Assembly (NCBI GenBank): GCA_910577115.1
Contig: CAJTMC010000018.1
Span: 1 to 64,000 of the forward strand
From: an uncultured Lachnospiraceae bacterium
GTDB lineage: Bacteria > Bacillota > Clostridia > Lachnospirales > Lachnospiraceae
Reading direction: 5' to 3'
DNA length: 64,000 bases
The translations under genes and the position numbers were made by a program. How positions within the stretch are numbered: position 1 is the first letter of the stretch; every line of letters begins with the position of its first letter. Shown here piece by piece: positions 8,637-17,488 of this stretch. The notes under the pieces are model-generated. The model worked only from the letters and a program-made list of their open reading frames with translations, was not told the DNA's origin and made no database searches.

Positions 8637-9662
8637 TCAATTAAAGTGAAAAATTCTCTGACAGATTTTATACCCGTCCACCGTAATTTTTCTTCCAAGC
8701 TTTCCGGGCAGGTGCATCGCATTCCCCAATATTCCGAAACGCAGATGTGTCCAGACCCACTTGTCCTTCTCCCTGATGTAGTTCCACAGCTCCTTCTTCT
8801 TTTCCAGATTTTCAGGAACCTCCGACCGGATTAACAGCACAGAAGAAACCGTTGTTATAATGTCAAGATAGTTCAGCATGTAACGCCGCACCTTGCCGTT
8901 TACAATAATCCGCTGTTTTTCACTCACATAATAATCCATCAACAGCTTATTTACCTTAATCTGCTGGTCAATTCTTCCAATCATAACCTGCTCGTTTACC
9001 GACTGATCCTCCCTACCGATAAAATAGCGGTAAAAATTCACATCAAGGTAATACATCGTCTTCACATACGGCAGCGGGTTAAAGACAAAGATATTGTCCA
9101 CATAAAAGGTATGCTCCGGAAGCTTTAGGCCGCACTCCCTTAAAAGATTTGTCCGATAGATTACCGAGTGCATGAGAATATACTGTCCTACACGAAAGTG
9201 CCTTACGTCCTTCCATGTAAAAATCTGCTCCTGTGGAAGCGCATGATGATATTTCATCACCTTTTTGCGCTTTTCCCCTTCCTTCTCATATACATAATTG
9301 CTGATAAACATGTCTATGGTCTTTCCATCCTGAAGCAGCTCCTTTAGCGTATCCAAAATCCTGATATAAGCGCTTTGGTTTACCCAATCGTCACTGTCCA
9401 CCACCTTGAAATACAAGCCCCTCGCATGTTCGATCCCTGCATTGACCGCAGAGCCATGTCCCCCGTTCTCTTTGTTTACCACCTTCACAATACTTGGAAA
9501 ACGTTCCCTATATTCCTCCGCAATATCTGCCGTATTATCCTTTGATCCGTCATTGACAATAATAATCTCCACATCTTCACCGCCGGGTAATAAGGAATCA
9601 ATGCACCTTCTCATGTAAGCCGATGAATTGTAGCATGGCACTGCTATAGATAATAATTTCAT
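8637..9662 (-). CDS. Family 2 glycosyltransferase
   Basis: GT-A fold glycosyltransferase that adds a sugar from a nucleotide donor to an unidentified acceptor. The start is placed at ATG 9662 (MKLLSIAVPCYNSSAYM) because a GGAG site lies just before it; a longer frame reaches back to 9719 but overlaps the upstream gene and lacks a ribosome site. Seen: IIVNDGSKDNTA for UDP binding and VDSDDWVN as the metal-binding DxD-like motif. The C-terminal third resembles glycosyltransferases of Firmicutes surface polymers. It is about 35 bases downstream of the DUF1653 gene and outside the main polysaccharide locus. Confidence 0.85.
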   Translation of the reverse strand: MKLLSIAVPCYNSSAYMRRCIDSLLPGGEDVEIIIVNDGSKDNTADIAEEYRERFPSIVKVVNKENGGHGSAVNAGIEHARGLYFKVVDSDDWVNQSAYIRILDTLKELLQDGKTIDMFISNYVYEKEGEKRKKVMKYHHALPQEQIFTWKDVRHFRVGQYILMHSVIYRTNLLRECGLKLPEHTFYVDNIFVFNPLPYVKTMYYLDVNFYRYFIGREDQSVNEQVMIGRIDQQIKVNKLLMDYYVSEKQRIIVNGKVRRYMLNYLDIITTVSSVLLIRSEVPENLEKKKELWNYIREKDKWVWTHLRFGILGNAMHLPGKLGRKITVDGYKICQRIFHFN

Positions 9663-9696
9663 ATTAATCTCCATTCTTGCCAAAGTGAACTCACTT

Positions 9697-10284
9697 TTAA
9701 CGCAATCTGTTGCATTCAAACCGCTCCATCGTAATCAGGCAGTTTCTGATTTCCGCATAACGTGCTTCAATGTCGCCCTCCTTCACCTCGGTATCAAGGC
9801 TGACTGCCATTGTATCTATCATAGCATCTGTTATTCTATTATGAAGAGAACTCAGTATCTGAAGCTTTTTCTCATAACTGTCCGCGTCAAGAAATTCGAC
9901 AAGTCCCGGATCCAGCGCAAACTTCTCTTCTTTTGCGTCTGTTTCGGAAATGCTCTGTGCAGCTTCATTTTCCTTCTTTCCCCTGTTTAATATCCGGCTT
10001 AACGTTTCGGCAGAGGTTTCTTTTGGCGAATCAACCTTGTCCTCACCTCTGATATCAAGCTTTTCAAAACGATATTTTTGTTTTTCGTTCGGATACTTGT
10101 ACGTGTCAATCTTGCTCATAAACATATCAAGCGGTCTCACGTACACCTCATACGGCGCATAAAGCTGCTGATATACCACCATTTTCACTTTTGTCTCCGA
10201 ATGACGCGCAATTGTAATAATCTGATACACGTTTCCTTTAAAGTGCCTGTATATTTCCTGCGGCTTTGGATTTGGTCTCATCAA
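9697..10284 (-). CDS. DUF1653-domain protein
   Basis: A 195-residue protein of unknown role. The N-terminal part reads PQEIYRHFKGNVYQIITIA, then ARHSETK, VVYQQLYAPYEVYVRPLDMF, the full DUF1653 pattern (a small beta-rich domain found in many bacteria). The remainder is a charged linker (about 90-120) and a helical tail with no recognised domain. Two ATGs open the frame and either may be used. It is likely cotranscribed with the downstream GT2 gene. Confidence 0.75.
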   Translation of the reverse strand: MMRPNPKPQEIYRHFKGNVYQIITIARHSETKVKMVVYQQLYAPYEVYVRPLDMFMSKIDTYKYPNEKQKYRFEKLDIRGEDKVDSPKETSAETLSRILNRGKKENEAAQSISETDAKEEKFALDPGLVEFLDADSYEKKLQILSSLHNRITDAMIDTMAVSLDTEVKEGDIEARYAEIRNCLITMERFECNRLR

Positions 10285-10327
10285 TCATTCTTCCTTTCCG
10301 GTTTCGACAAATACAGTTTGCCCCAAC

Positions 10328-11386
10328 TCAAAACAGCTTATTCTTAATATTCTCAGGATCCTGCGCAAACTGGATTGCCATTTCCTTATCAATTTTATAT
10401 TGTTGGAACAGCTGCACAAGCGCATCGTCCATCGTCATCATGCCCATTTTCCTGTTTGTTTGCATAACACTTGTTATCTGATGTGTCTTTCCCTCACGAA
10501 TCAGGTTTCTGACCGCCGAATTTGTATGAAGCACCTCAAATGCCGCCACACGTCCTTTTCCGTCTATCATCGGAATAAGCTGCTGCGAGACAACCGCCTC
10601 AAGCACGTTGGCAAGCTGTACGCGAATCTGCTGCTGCTGGTGCGGCGGGAATACATCAATCACGCGGTCCACCGTACTGGCAGCGCCGATTGTATGCAGA
10701 GTCGATAAGACCAAATGGCCCGTCTCTGCCGCCGTAATCGCTACACTAATCGTCTCAAAGTCACGCATCTCACCTACAAGAATGACGTCCGGATCTTCGC
10801 GGAGCGCCGCCCGCAGCGCATTTGCATAGGACATGGAATCCAAACCGATCTCACGCTGGTTTACGATTGATGATTTGTGCTGGTGCAGGTACTCAATCGG
10901 ATCCTCCAAAGTAATGACATGCGCTTCCCTGTTGTTATTTATTTTATCAATAATTGCCGCAAGTGTCGTTGATTTACCGCTTCCGGTAGGGCCTGTGACG
11001 AGGATCAGCCCTCTTTTTCGGTTGTACAAATCTATGACGGAATTCGGAACACCAAGCGTCTCGGGCGCCGGCACAACCGTATCCACCAAACGAAATGCCA
11101 TTGCCGCCGATCCTCTCTGCTTATAGACATTCACACGATAACGTCCCTCACCCGCAATGGCAAAGGACATATCGACCTCACCCTTCTCTTCAAAACGCGC
11201 CTTCTGCACGTCATTCATCACAGACTCCGCAATCATCATCGTGTCCGCAGGCATAAGCCGCTCGCCCTCCATCATAATCAGCTTGCCGTTTACCCGCATT
11301 TTCGGCGGAATTCCTACGGTAATATGTACGTCAGAAGCCCCTGCTCTTTTTGCTGCTGACAATATTTCTTCTACTGTTTGTGGCAT
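10328..11386 (-). CDS. pilT: Type IV pilus retraction ATPase PilT
   Basis: Hexameric secretion-type ATPase that drives pilus disassembly at the inner face of the membrane. The 352-residue length is normal. Seen: N-terminal PAS-like region, Walker A GPTGSGKST (132-140), Walker B DPDVILVGEMRD (199-209) and the PilT-typical AITAAETGHLVLSTLHT (216-232, the family's AIRAAETGH motif). PilB, PilC, pilin and prepilin peptidase genes are absent here, so its pilus partners must be elsewhere. About 45 bases upstream of the DUF1653 gene on the same strand, so possibly one transcript. Confidence 0.93.
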   Translation of the reverse strand: MPQTVEEILSAAKRAGASDVHITVGIPPKMRVNGKLIMMEGERLMPADTMMIAESVMNDVQKARFEEKGEVDMSFAIAGEGRYRVNVYKQRGSAAMAFRLVDTVVPAPETLGVPNSVIDLYNRKRGLILVTGPTGSGKSTTLAAIIDKINNNREAHVITLEDPIEYLHQHKSSIVNQREIGLDSMSYANALRAALREDPDVILVGEMRDFETISVAITAAETGHLVLSTLHTIGAASTVDRVIDVFPPHQQQQIRVQLANVLEAVVSQQLIPMIDGKGRVAAFEVLHTNSAVRNLIREGKTHQITSVMQTNRKMGMMTMDDALVQLFQQYKIDKEMAIQFAQDPENIKNKLF

Positions 11387-11503
11387 ATTGATATTCCTTT
11401 CCTTGATTTCATTCGTGGTTTTCGTATATCAAAACCCGTTTTCCTAATTATTTTATCACTCCATCACAAGATTATCAATGAATTTCTCGTTTTATAAAAG
11501 TCC

Positions 11504-11537
11504 TTGCAAAAAATGCAATTATTGAAACATTTTGCAA
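11504..11537 (+). repeat. AT-rich hairpin in the pilT/11670 intergenic region
   Basis: TTGCAAAAAATG (11504-11515) and CATTTTGCAA (11528-11537) can pair with a two-base bulge. It lies in the 283-base divergent gap between pilT and the plus-strand gene at 11670. Role unknown. Confidence 0.3.
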
Positions 11538-11592
11538 TATTTAAACAATTCAGAAAACAGCGTGTTGTTATGATTTTTTCTTTTTCAATCCC

Positions 11593-11621
11593 TTGTCTTT
11601 TGGAAATCCATATAATATTAT
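11593..11621 (+). promoter_or_regulatory. Promoter of the 11670 gene
   Basis: TTGTCT (11593-11598), a 17-base spacer and TATTAT (11616-11621) fit a sigma-A promoter about 50 bases upstream of the ATG at 11670. Confidence 0.5.
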
Positions 11622-11669
11622 GGTTAGTAGTTAAGAACTTTACATAATAAGTTAAAAGGGAGATAACAT

Positions 11670-12209
11670 ATGAGGGAACGCTTTGAGTTTGAAGGGACTT
11701 CCACGGGGGAGTATCGTGGCGGTCTTTATGTAACCTATGACGGCAGGGAGTATTCTGCCGTTTATCTCGGCATCGGCCGCTATGTCCTGTATTCCGACGT
11801 TGCAGACGAGAATTTTACCTTTCCTGTAGACGACGGCAGATACCTGATGCAGACAGATATCCGGGACGAGCTGCTCACAAGAGCGTGTGAAATCCGTATG
11901 GTAGGTGTTGTAAGAGAATGCTATGAAAACGTGATCATACATGATATTTTAGAAGAAGGCATTATCATTTCCACCTACAATCCGCGTCTTGGCTTTGAGC
12001 TTGGCTTAAAACCCGTCAAAGAGCTTGGCTTTACCGGACTGATTGACAGAGAGCTGCTCTTAGGCATGTATGAGGAACGTGATTATTTATGGAATCCGGA
12101 GCTTTGTATGTACTCTACGCTCTGCGAGGTGATTGGCGCAGACCGCGAAAGCACATGGCTGATCAGTGATGACCGCATCACACAGCTTCGCGTAATACCG
12201 CATTTATAA
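11670..12209 (+). CDS. Hypothetical protein, 179 residues
   Basis: I do not recognise this family. It has a good ribosome site (AAAGGGAGATAAC) before the ATG, a promoter upstream and a strong terminator after the stop, so it is a real single-gene unit. The protein is acidic and soluble, with no signal peptide or membrane helix. It is rich in beta-prone alternations at 10-75 (GGLYVTYDGREYSAVYLGIG) and predicted alpha/beta after that, ending in a short DDRITQLRVIPH tail. No catalytic motif is visible. Confidence 0.75.
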   Translation: MRERFEFEGTSTGEYRGGLYVTYDGREYSAVYLGIGRYVLYSDVADENFTFPVDDGRYLMQTDIRDELLTRACEIRMVGVVRECYENVIIHDILEEGIIISTYNPRLGFELGLKPVKELGFTGLIDRELLLGMYEERDYLWNPELCMYSTLCEVIGADRESTWLISDDRITQLRVIPHL

Positions 12210-12220
12210 AAAATAATTGA

Positions 12221-12257
12221 AAACGGCTGACATGATACTTTTTCATGTCAGCCGTTT
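12221..12257 (+). terminator. Terminator of the 11670 gene
   Basis: A perfect 15-bp stem: AAACGGCTGACATGA (12221-12235) with TCATGTCAGCCGTTT (12243-12257), 7-base loop, followed by a T-run. It may work in both directions and so also protect the convergent htpG transcript. Confidence 0.9.
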
Positions 12258-12315
12258 TTTACGTATTATTTACATATTCATAGAACCGATTTACTACCGC
12301 TGTCAGACGACAGTT

Positions 12316-14463
12316 TTATTTCGCAAGCAGCAGCATAATCTTATTGCTTCTGTTGATGAACTTCGTCATCTGCTCAGGCTGCAGGGGTGCCTGCTGGATT
12401 AACGCCAGATCGTAGAGCTGTTCGCAAATCAAGTCAACATTTTCGCCGTCCTGATGCTCAAGCACATACTCCACAAGCTTGTTGTTGGCATTTAAAATGA
12501 GCGTCTCGCCTTCTCTGCCCATTCCCATATCCATGCCCGGCATCGCATACATTTTCATCATGTCCTGCATTCTGCGCGCTTCCTCAGAAACCGTAATCAT
12601 TGATGCGATATCCTTATTTTTAAGCTTTTCTACTTTAACCGTAATGTTATCCTTTTTCACTGCCTTTTTAAACAGCTTGGAAACCTCTTCGCTCTTCTTT
12701 TCAAGCTCTTCCTCTACCTTCTTTGAATTCTTTGTCTTAAAGGTATCCGTAAGATCCGCATCAATGCGGGAAAACTTAATGCCCTCATTTTTTGCCTCAA
12801 GCTGTGAAACAAAAGGCTGGTCGATTTTGTCGGGAAGCACAACCGCGTCCATTTTTGCCTTTTTGAACATATTGATATACTGGCTCTGCTGGACGGGGTC
12901 TGTCACATAGTAAATAATCTTTTCTTTTGTCTCCTCGTCCTCTGTCGGTATGTCAACAGTCTCTCCGTCCTCATCTACGACCTCGGCTTCTATCTTTTCG
13001 CCTGTCTCCGCGTCGGTTGCAGATGCATTATTCTCCGTATTTTCTGTGCTTTCTGTATTTTCTGTATTTTCCGCATTTTCTGCCTCGTCCGGATCAATCT
13101 TCTTGACCTCAAGGCACTCGGGAAGTGTCAGATATGCTCCGTCAAGGTTCTTAAACAGAATATAGTCTGTCATCTTCTCGCAGAACTTGTCGTCCTTTAA
13201 GCAGCCAAATTTAATAAACGGGCTGATATCGTCCCAGTATTTCTCGTAATTCTCTTTGTCCGTCTTGCACATGCCGGAAAGCTTATCGGCAACCTTCTTT
13301 GTAATATACTCGCTGATTTTCGTCACAAAGCCGTCATTCTGCAGTGCGCTTCGTGAAACATTTAACGGAAGATCCGGACAGTCAATTACACCCTTTAATA
13401 ACAGCAGGAATTCCGGAATGACTTCCTTAATGTTATCCGCGATAAACACCTGATTATTATAGAGCTTAATCGTGCCCTCAATCGACTCGTACTCCATATT
13501 AATCTTAGGGAAGTACAAAATTCCCTTCATGTTAAACGGATAATCCATATTCAAATGAATCCAGAAAAGCGGCTCCTTGTAATCCTGAAATACCTTTCTG
13601 TAAAAATCAATATAATCTTCCTTCGTACAATCGTTCGGGTGCTTTGTCCAAAGCGGGTGCGTCTCATTGAGCGGCACAGGGCGCTTCTTAATCTTAAGCT
13701 TCTCTACCGTTTCTTTTGCAGGCTCTTTTCCATCCTCACCCGGAATTTCCTTCTCCTCATTGATGGTCTCAACAACGACATCATCGTCCTTCTTATCCGC
13801 AGGGTCAATCGTTTCAAACTCCTCCGGCGCATTTGCCTTCTCAAGATAAATCTCGTAAGGCATAAACGAACAATACTTCTTGATTACTTCTCTTGCCTTG
13901 TACTCGTTGCAGAACTCCAGACAGTCCTCATTCAAAAAAAGCGTAACCTCTGTACCGACTGCCGTCTTGCTGCCGTCCGACATGGTGAACTCCGTGCCGC
14001 CATCGCACTCCCAATGAACTGCCTGTGCGCCCTCTTTATACGAAAGCGTGTCGATATGCACTTCATCGGCAACCATAAATGCGGAATAAAAACCAAGTCC
14101 GAAATGTCCGATAATCTGATCGTCATTTGCCTTATCCTTATATTTTTCAATAAAGTCCGTCGCTCCTGAAAAAGCAATCTGATTGATGTACTCCTCCACC
14201 TCGTCAGCCGTCATTCCAAGACCGGTATCAATAAACTTCAACGTCTTTTCTTCAGGATTTACAACGATATGAATATTGCTCTTAACATCTGCAGGATATT
14301 CATACTCGCCCATCATCTCCAGCTTCTTCAATTTGGTGATGGCGTCACATCCGTTTGAAATTAACTCCCTGTAAAAGATATCGTGATCCGAATACAACCA
14401 CTTTTTAATAATCGGGAAAATATTATCACTGTTAATTGATAAGTTTCCTCTCTTTTCTGCCAT
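12316..14463 (-). CDS. htpG: HSP90-family chaperone HtpG with a repetitive insertion
   Basis: ATP-driven cytosolic chaperone dimer. At 715 residues it is longer than typical bacterial HtpG (about 620-630). Seen: the GHKL ATPase motifs NGCDAITK near 33-40, FIDTGLGMT near 76-84 and GHFGLGFYSAFMVAD near 119-133. An acidic linker lies near 220-270, as usual for HSP90, and a second insertion of about 60 residues in the middle domain starts with AENAENTENTESTENTENN and continues with acidic residues. The C-terminal dimerisation region is present. The CIRCE operator at 14563 lies upstream, so HrcA-controlled heat induction is expected. Confidence 0.95.
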   Translation of the reverse strand: MAEKRGNLSINSDNIFPIIKKWLYSDHDIFYRELISNGCDAITKLKKLEMMGEYEYPADVKSNIHIVVNPEEKTLKFIDTGLGMTADEVEEYINQIAFSGATDFIEKYKDKANDDQIIGHFGLGFYSAFMVADEVHIDTLSYKEGAQAVHWECDGGTEFTMSDGSKTAVGTEVTLFLNEDCLEFCNEYKAREVIKKYCSFMPYEIYLEKANAPEEFETIDPADKKDDDVVVETINEEKEIPGEDGKEPAKETVEKLKIKKRPVPLNETHPLWTKHPNDCTKEDYIDFYRKVFQDYKEPLFWIHLNMDYPFNMKGILYFPKINMEYESIEGTIKLYNNQVFIADNIKEVIPEFLLLLKGVIDCPDLPLNVSRSALQNDGFVTKISEYITKKVADKLSGMCKTDKENYEKYWDDISPFIKFGCLKDDKFCEKMTDYILFKNLDGAYLTLPECLEVKKIDPDEAENAENTENTESTENTENNASATDAETGEKIEAEVVDEDGETVDIPTEDEETKEKIIYYVTDPVQQSQYINMFKKAKMDAVVLPDKIDQPFVSQLEAKNEGIKFSRIDADLTDTFKTKNSKKVEEELEKKSEEVSKLFKKAVKKDNITVKVEKLKNKDIASMITVSEEARRMQDMMKMYAMPGMDMGMGREGETLILNANNKLVEYVLEHQDGENVDLICEQLYDLALIQQAPLQPEQMTKFINRSNKIMLLLAK
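13028..13087 (-). repeat. 9-bp microsatellite encoding Glu-Asn-Thr repeats inside htpG
   Basis: Imperfect tandem units of about 9 bases (minus strand GAAAATACA-like) encode AEN-AEN-TEN-TES-TEN-TEN. Because the unit is a multiple of three, copy-number change would keep the frame. It forms the core of the extra HtpG insertion. Confidence 0.7.
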
Positions 14464-14529
14464 GAAAAATCACATTCCTTCCTTAGATATTTTTGTTTCT
14501 GATTTCGTTTATCTGCTTCTTAGCATAGT

Positions 14530-14555
14530 TTAATCCCCGCTAAAATAAATGTCAA
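14530..14555 (-). promoter_or_regulatory. Promoter of htpG
   Basis: On the minus strand TTGACA (14550-14555), a 17-base spacer and TAAACT. The -10 matches four of six bases. The CIRCE operator ends only seven bases upstream of the -35 element, so HrcA bound there would interfere with RNA polymerase. Confidence 0.6.
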
Positions 14556-14562
14556 GGAAAAA

Positions 14563-14589
14563 TTAGCACTCAATCCACCTGAGTGCTAA
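14563..14589 (-). promoter_or_regulatory. CIRCE operator (HrcA binding site)
   Basis: TTAGCACTC (14563-14571), nine spacer bases, GAGTGCTAA (14581-14589): a perfect match to the CIRCE consensus bound by the heat-shock repressor HrcA. Such sites usually precede groESL or hrcA-grpE-dnaK. Here it lies between htpG and the foldase gene stop, so it can only serve htpG. Confidence 0.93.
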
Positions 14590-14645
14590 TAATTAATATT
14601 TTGTTTATACTTTTTATAATTCATTATGATTTCATGAATTTTTTA

Positions 14646-15719
14646 TTATGAATTACCAATGAAGTTTTCGTTCTGAAATTGCTCTCTGTAAACCGCAAAA
14701 AAACTGTCCGTTGTCACTTCCTCGTCCTCGATAAACGCAACCTGATCCCAAAGCTTCTGATTCAGGTTTCTTGTAAGTCCCTCGACAAACCCCGAATACT
14801 CCTCGTTAAACACTTCCCTGCGGCGCTGTTCTACAATCTCCACCTTATTTCTGTCCGTCTCATCGCGGTCAAAGGTGCTAATGCACTTGATAATGTGATA
14901 CCCATGTGCACTCTCAACGATCCCGCTGATTTCATCGGTGCCAAGATTAAAGGCTGCCTCCTCAAAAGCCGGATCCAGACTTCCCTTGATAAACGAATAG
15001 GAGGCGTTACTATCCTCGCTATACTCGGCAATCAGGCTCGTAAATTCATCTCCATCCCGCGCCCTCTTAAGCGCCTCGCCGGCTCTTTGGTACGCTTCAC
15101 TTTTTGCCTGCTGCGTATATTCTACCCGTTCCCCGTTTTCATTCAACGAGTATGTCTTTATCAAAATATGCTGCACTGTAATTGTCCGCGCCTCGTCATC
15201 ACTGATTTCAGGATTGATATCCGCGATCAGGTACTGATAAACCTTCTCGGAAAGCGCATATTCCTCATACATTTTACAAAGCAGCGCCTCATCCACTGAC
15301 ATCGCCTTCTTCTCCACATCATTTAACGAAGCATAATAAATCTGTGCAGCCTGCTTTGCCTGTTCTTTCTCATTTGGTTCAAGCGCAATCTCATACTCCG
15401 CCGCAAGAAGGTTCAGTGCCTTAATCCGCGCCATTCTTGCAAGCACTGTATCCTTGATGTTTCCTTCCAGCGTCTCGCCGTTGTAAGAAGCGTTCCAAAT
15501 CTCCTCTCCGAAGGTATTTTCATACTGGTTTTTCGTGTTTGTCAGATACACCATAATTTCCGCAAGCGAACAGGAGCTTTTTTCAATCCGAAACACTTCG
15601 TCCCTGCCAAATCCTGTTGTCAGTACAATCCTTGTCATGCCGTTTGAGGGCTGTGTTTTGTCACCGCAGCCGGCAAGCCCCAAAACCAGTAATAGAAATA
15701 AAAAAACGATTTTTTTCAA
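14646..15719 (-). CDS. PrsA/SurA-type peptidyl-prolyl isomerase lipoprotein
   Basis: Extracytoplasmic folding factor, 357 residues. Seen: a lipoprotein signal (MKKIVFLFLLLVLGLAGC, lipid-modified Cys18), a helical N-terminal chaperone region and a parvulin rotamase domain in the middle (TVQHILIKTY, ARDGDEFTSLIAEYSED, GSLDPAFEEAAFNLGTDEIS, ESAHGYHIIKC). It would assist folding of exported proteins on the outer face of the membrane. The gene sits directly upstream of htpG, two folding factors side by side, but the CIRCE site separates their transcription. A double-hairpin repeat lies upstream of its start. Confidence 0.9.
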   Translation of the reverse strand: MKKIVFLFLLLVLGLAGCGDKTQPSNGMTRIVLTTGFGRDEVFRIEKSSCSLAEIMVYLTNTKNQYENTFGEEIWNASYNGETLEGNIKDTVLARMARIKALNLLAAEYEIALEPNEKEQAKQAAQIYYASLNDVEKKAMSVDEALLCKMYEEYALSEKVYQYLIADINPEISDDEARTITVQHILIKTYSLNENGERVEYTQQAKSEAYQRAGEALKRARDGDEFTSLIAEYSEDSNASYSFIKGSLDPAFEEAAFNLGTDEISGIVESAHGYHIIKCISTFDRDETDRNKVEIVEQRRREVFNEEYSGFVEGLTRNLNQKLWDQVAFIEDEEVTTDSFFAVYREQFQNENFIGNS

Positions 15720-15776
15720 CGGATATCATCCCTTTCTTATCATTCCATAACCCCGTCATTTCTGAAACAGCCTGCG

Positions 15777-15830
15777 AATTTGAGCCTCTGCTCAAATTTA
15801 CCAGTTGAAAAATCTTTGATTTTTCAACTT
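15777..15830 (-). repeat. Double-hairpin repeat, copy 1
   Basis: Two adjacent perfect hairpins: AATTTGAGC (15777-15785) with GCTCAAATT (15790-15798), and AGTTGAAAAATC (15803-15814) with GATTTTTCAACT (15818-15829). The second is very similar to the one at 24121-24144 (AGTTGAAAA/TTTTCAACT), and both units have the same order and spacing. The remaining 200 bases before the MBOAT gene contain an extended -10 promoter. Confidence 0.75.
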
Positions 15831-15955
15831 ACTTTAGCATATTTTGGATACCTTCTGCAATATCTTTGGTAAAAAGTATCAAAACAAAAGCCTTTTACCG
15901 CCTAAAATTCGTATACACAAATTGTCTGTTTTTAGTAGAATTCAGTCCGTATTTT

Positions 15956-15964
15956 TGTTATAAT
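15956..15964 (+). promoter_or_regulatory. Extended -10 promoter of the MBOAT operon
   Basis: TGTTATAAT at 15956-15964 is an extended -10 element (TGnTATAAT). The -35 region is poor, as is common for extended -10 promoters. The start codon is about 80 bases downstream. Confidence 0.5.
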
Positions 15965-16046
15965 ATTGTCGCAGCGGTATGGCCAATTGCCGGCATGTAT
16001 TGCAGGCCGGCTTATCGGACGGAAAAAACCGCTTTAGGGGGAGCTC

Positions 16047-17465
16047 ATGGTTTTCAGCAGTCTTTCTTTTATTTTTGCTTTTTTGCCTGCCTTTCTGGCT
16101 TTATATTATTGTGTGCCCTCAAGAAGTAAAAATATGTTGCTTTTTTTGGGCAGTTTGGTATTTTATAGTTTTGGGGAGCCTTTTTATTTATTTTTAATCT
16201 TTGCTTCGACTCTTGTCAATTATATTTTAGGTCTCGGCATTGCAAAATATCAAAAGGGCAGGATCGAAAAACTTTTTTTATTTTGGATTGCTCTTTTTTA
16301 CAATTTTAGCTTGTTGCTTTTTTTTAAATACGCAAATTTTTTTATCGATAATATCAATTGGCTTTTGAAAACATGCGGTGTCAACTGGCAGTTTTTTACT
16401 CTGAATGTTAGTCTTCCGCTTGGCATCAGCTTTTATACCTTTCAGATTGTATCCTATATCATTGATGTATACCGCGGCAGGGTAAAAGCTGACAAATCCT
16501 TTGTAAGCCTCGGTGCGTACATATGTATGTTCCCCCAGTTAATTGCGGGACCGATTGTCGTGTACTCTGACATTTCCAACGCTTTAAAAGAACGCAGGAT
16601 ATCCATTCAGAACATAGACCGCGGACTGAAAACCTTTATTATCGGACTAGGCTATAAAGTGATTATTGCAAACCGCATCGGCACGCTTTGGAATGAAGTG
16701 TGCACAATTGGCTTTGAGAGTATTTCCACGCCGCTTGCATGGCTTGGCGCTTTTGCATACTCGATGCAGCTTTATTTTGATTTTTGGGGTTATTCCGTAA
16801 TGGCAATCGGTCTGGGTGACATGCTTGGCTTTTCGATGCCGGAAAACTTCCGGTATCCTTATATGGCAAGAAGTGTTACGGAATTTTGGCGGCGCTGGCA
16901 TATTACGCTGGGCGCCTGGTTTCGTGAGTATGTCTATATTCCGCTTGGCGGAAACCGCAAAGGAACGCTGCGCACTATTTTTCATTTGTTCGTTGTGTGG
17001 CTTCTTGTCGGTTTTTGGCATGGGGCAGCATGGAATTTTGTTTTTTGGGGACTTTTGATTTTTGTCCTTTTAGTCATTGAAAAGACAATCACACTCCGGT
17101 TTTTAAACGGAAAAAATATATTTGCATGGCTTTTGTCGCATTTATATGTCATGCTCTATATTCCCGTAAGCTGGATTATTTTTGCCATAACCGATTTTTC
17201 CGAGCTTCGTGTATATTTATTAAAAATGTTTCCGTTCTTTAGCGGCGCACCGACTGCCTCACTCAACGATTTTTGGAGACTTCTTAATTTATATGCCCCT
17301 CTTTTGATAGCAAGTGTTATTTTCTCTGTCAGCTATCCGCAAAAGCTTTTTGAGAAAATACGCGACAAGGCGCTCGGAATTCTCATACTGCTTGTGGTAT
17401 TCTGGTACTCTGTTTACCTGTTAGCCATCGGCATTAACAACCCGTTTTTGTATTTTAGATTTTAG
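16047..17465 (+). CDS. MBOAT-family O-acyltransferase (AlgI/DltB-like)
   Basis: Polytopic membrane protein of 472 residues with about ten hydrophobic helices. MBOAT proteins of this branch move acyl groups, usually acetyl, across the membrane for attachment to extracellular polymers. Seen: the family opening (FSSLSFIFAFLPAFLALYY), LPLGISFYTFQIVSYIIDVY, the re-entrant region FWRRWHITLGAWFREYVYIP, and the conserved catalytic histidine in FWHGAAWNFVFWG near residue 325. The ATG follows an AGGGGGAG ribosome site. It is followed after a few bases by the SGNH gene, which together look like an O-acetylation pair for a surface polysaccharide. Confidence 0.93.
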   Translation: MVFSSLSFIFAFLPAFLALYYCVPSRSKNMLLFLGSLVFYSFGEPFYLFLIFASTLVNYILGLGIAKYQKGRIEKLFLFWIALFYNFSLLLFFKYANFFIDNINWLLKTCGVNWQFFTLNVSLPLGISFYTFQIVSYIIDVYRGRVKADKSFVSLGAYICMFPQLIAGPIVVYSDISNALKERRISIQNIDRGLKTFIIGLGYKVIIANRIGTLWNEVCTIGFESISTPLAWLGAFAYSMQLYFDFWGYSVMAIGLGDMLGFSMPENFRYPYMARSVTEFWRRWHITLGAWFREYVYIPLGGNRKGTLRTIFHLFVVWLLVGFWHGAAWNFVFWGLLIFVLLVIEKTITLRFLNGKNIFAWLLSHLYVMLYIPVSWIIFAITDFSELRVYLLKMFPFFSGAPTASLNDFWRLLNLYAPLLIASVIFSVSYPQKLFEKIRDKALGILILLVVFWYSVYLLAIGINNPFLYFRF

Positions 17466-17488
17466 ATTTATTGGAGGCAGCTTTCCTT

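Noticed and set aside
11652..11942. 96-codon minus-strand frame opposite the 11670 gene
   Set aside because: The plus-strand gene has a promoter, ribosome site and terminator; this frame is its shadow.
13555..14169. 204-codon plus-strand frame opposite htpG
   Set aside because: Composition is typical of antisense reading (Leu/Arg-rich, no motif) and htpG is unambiguous.
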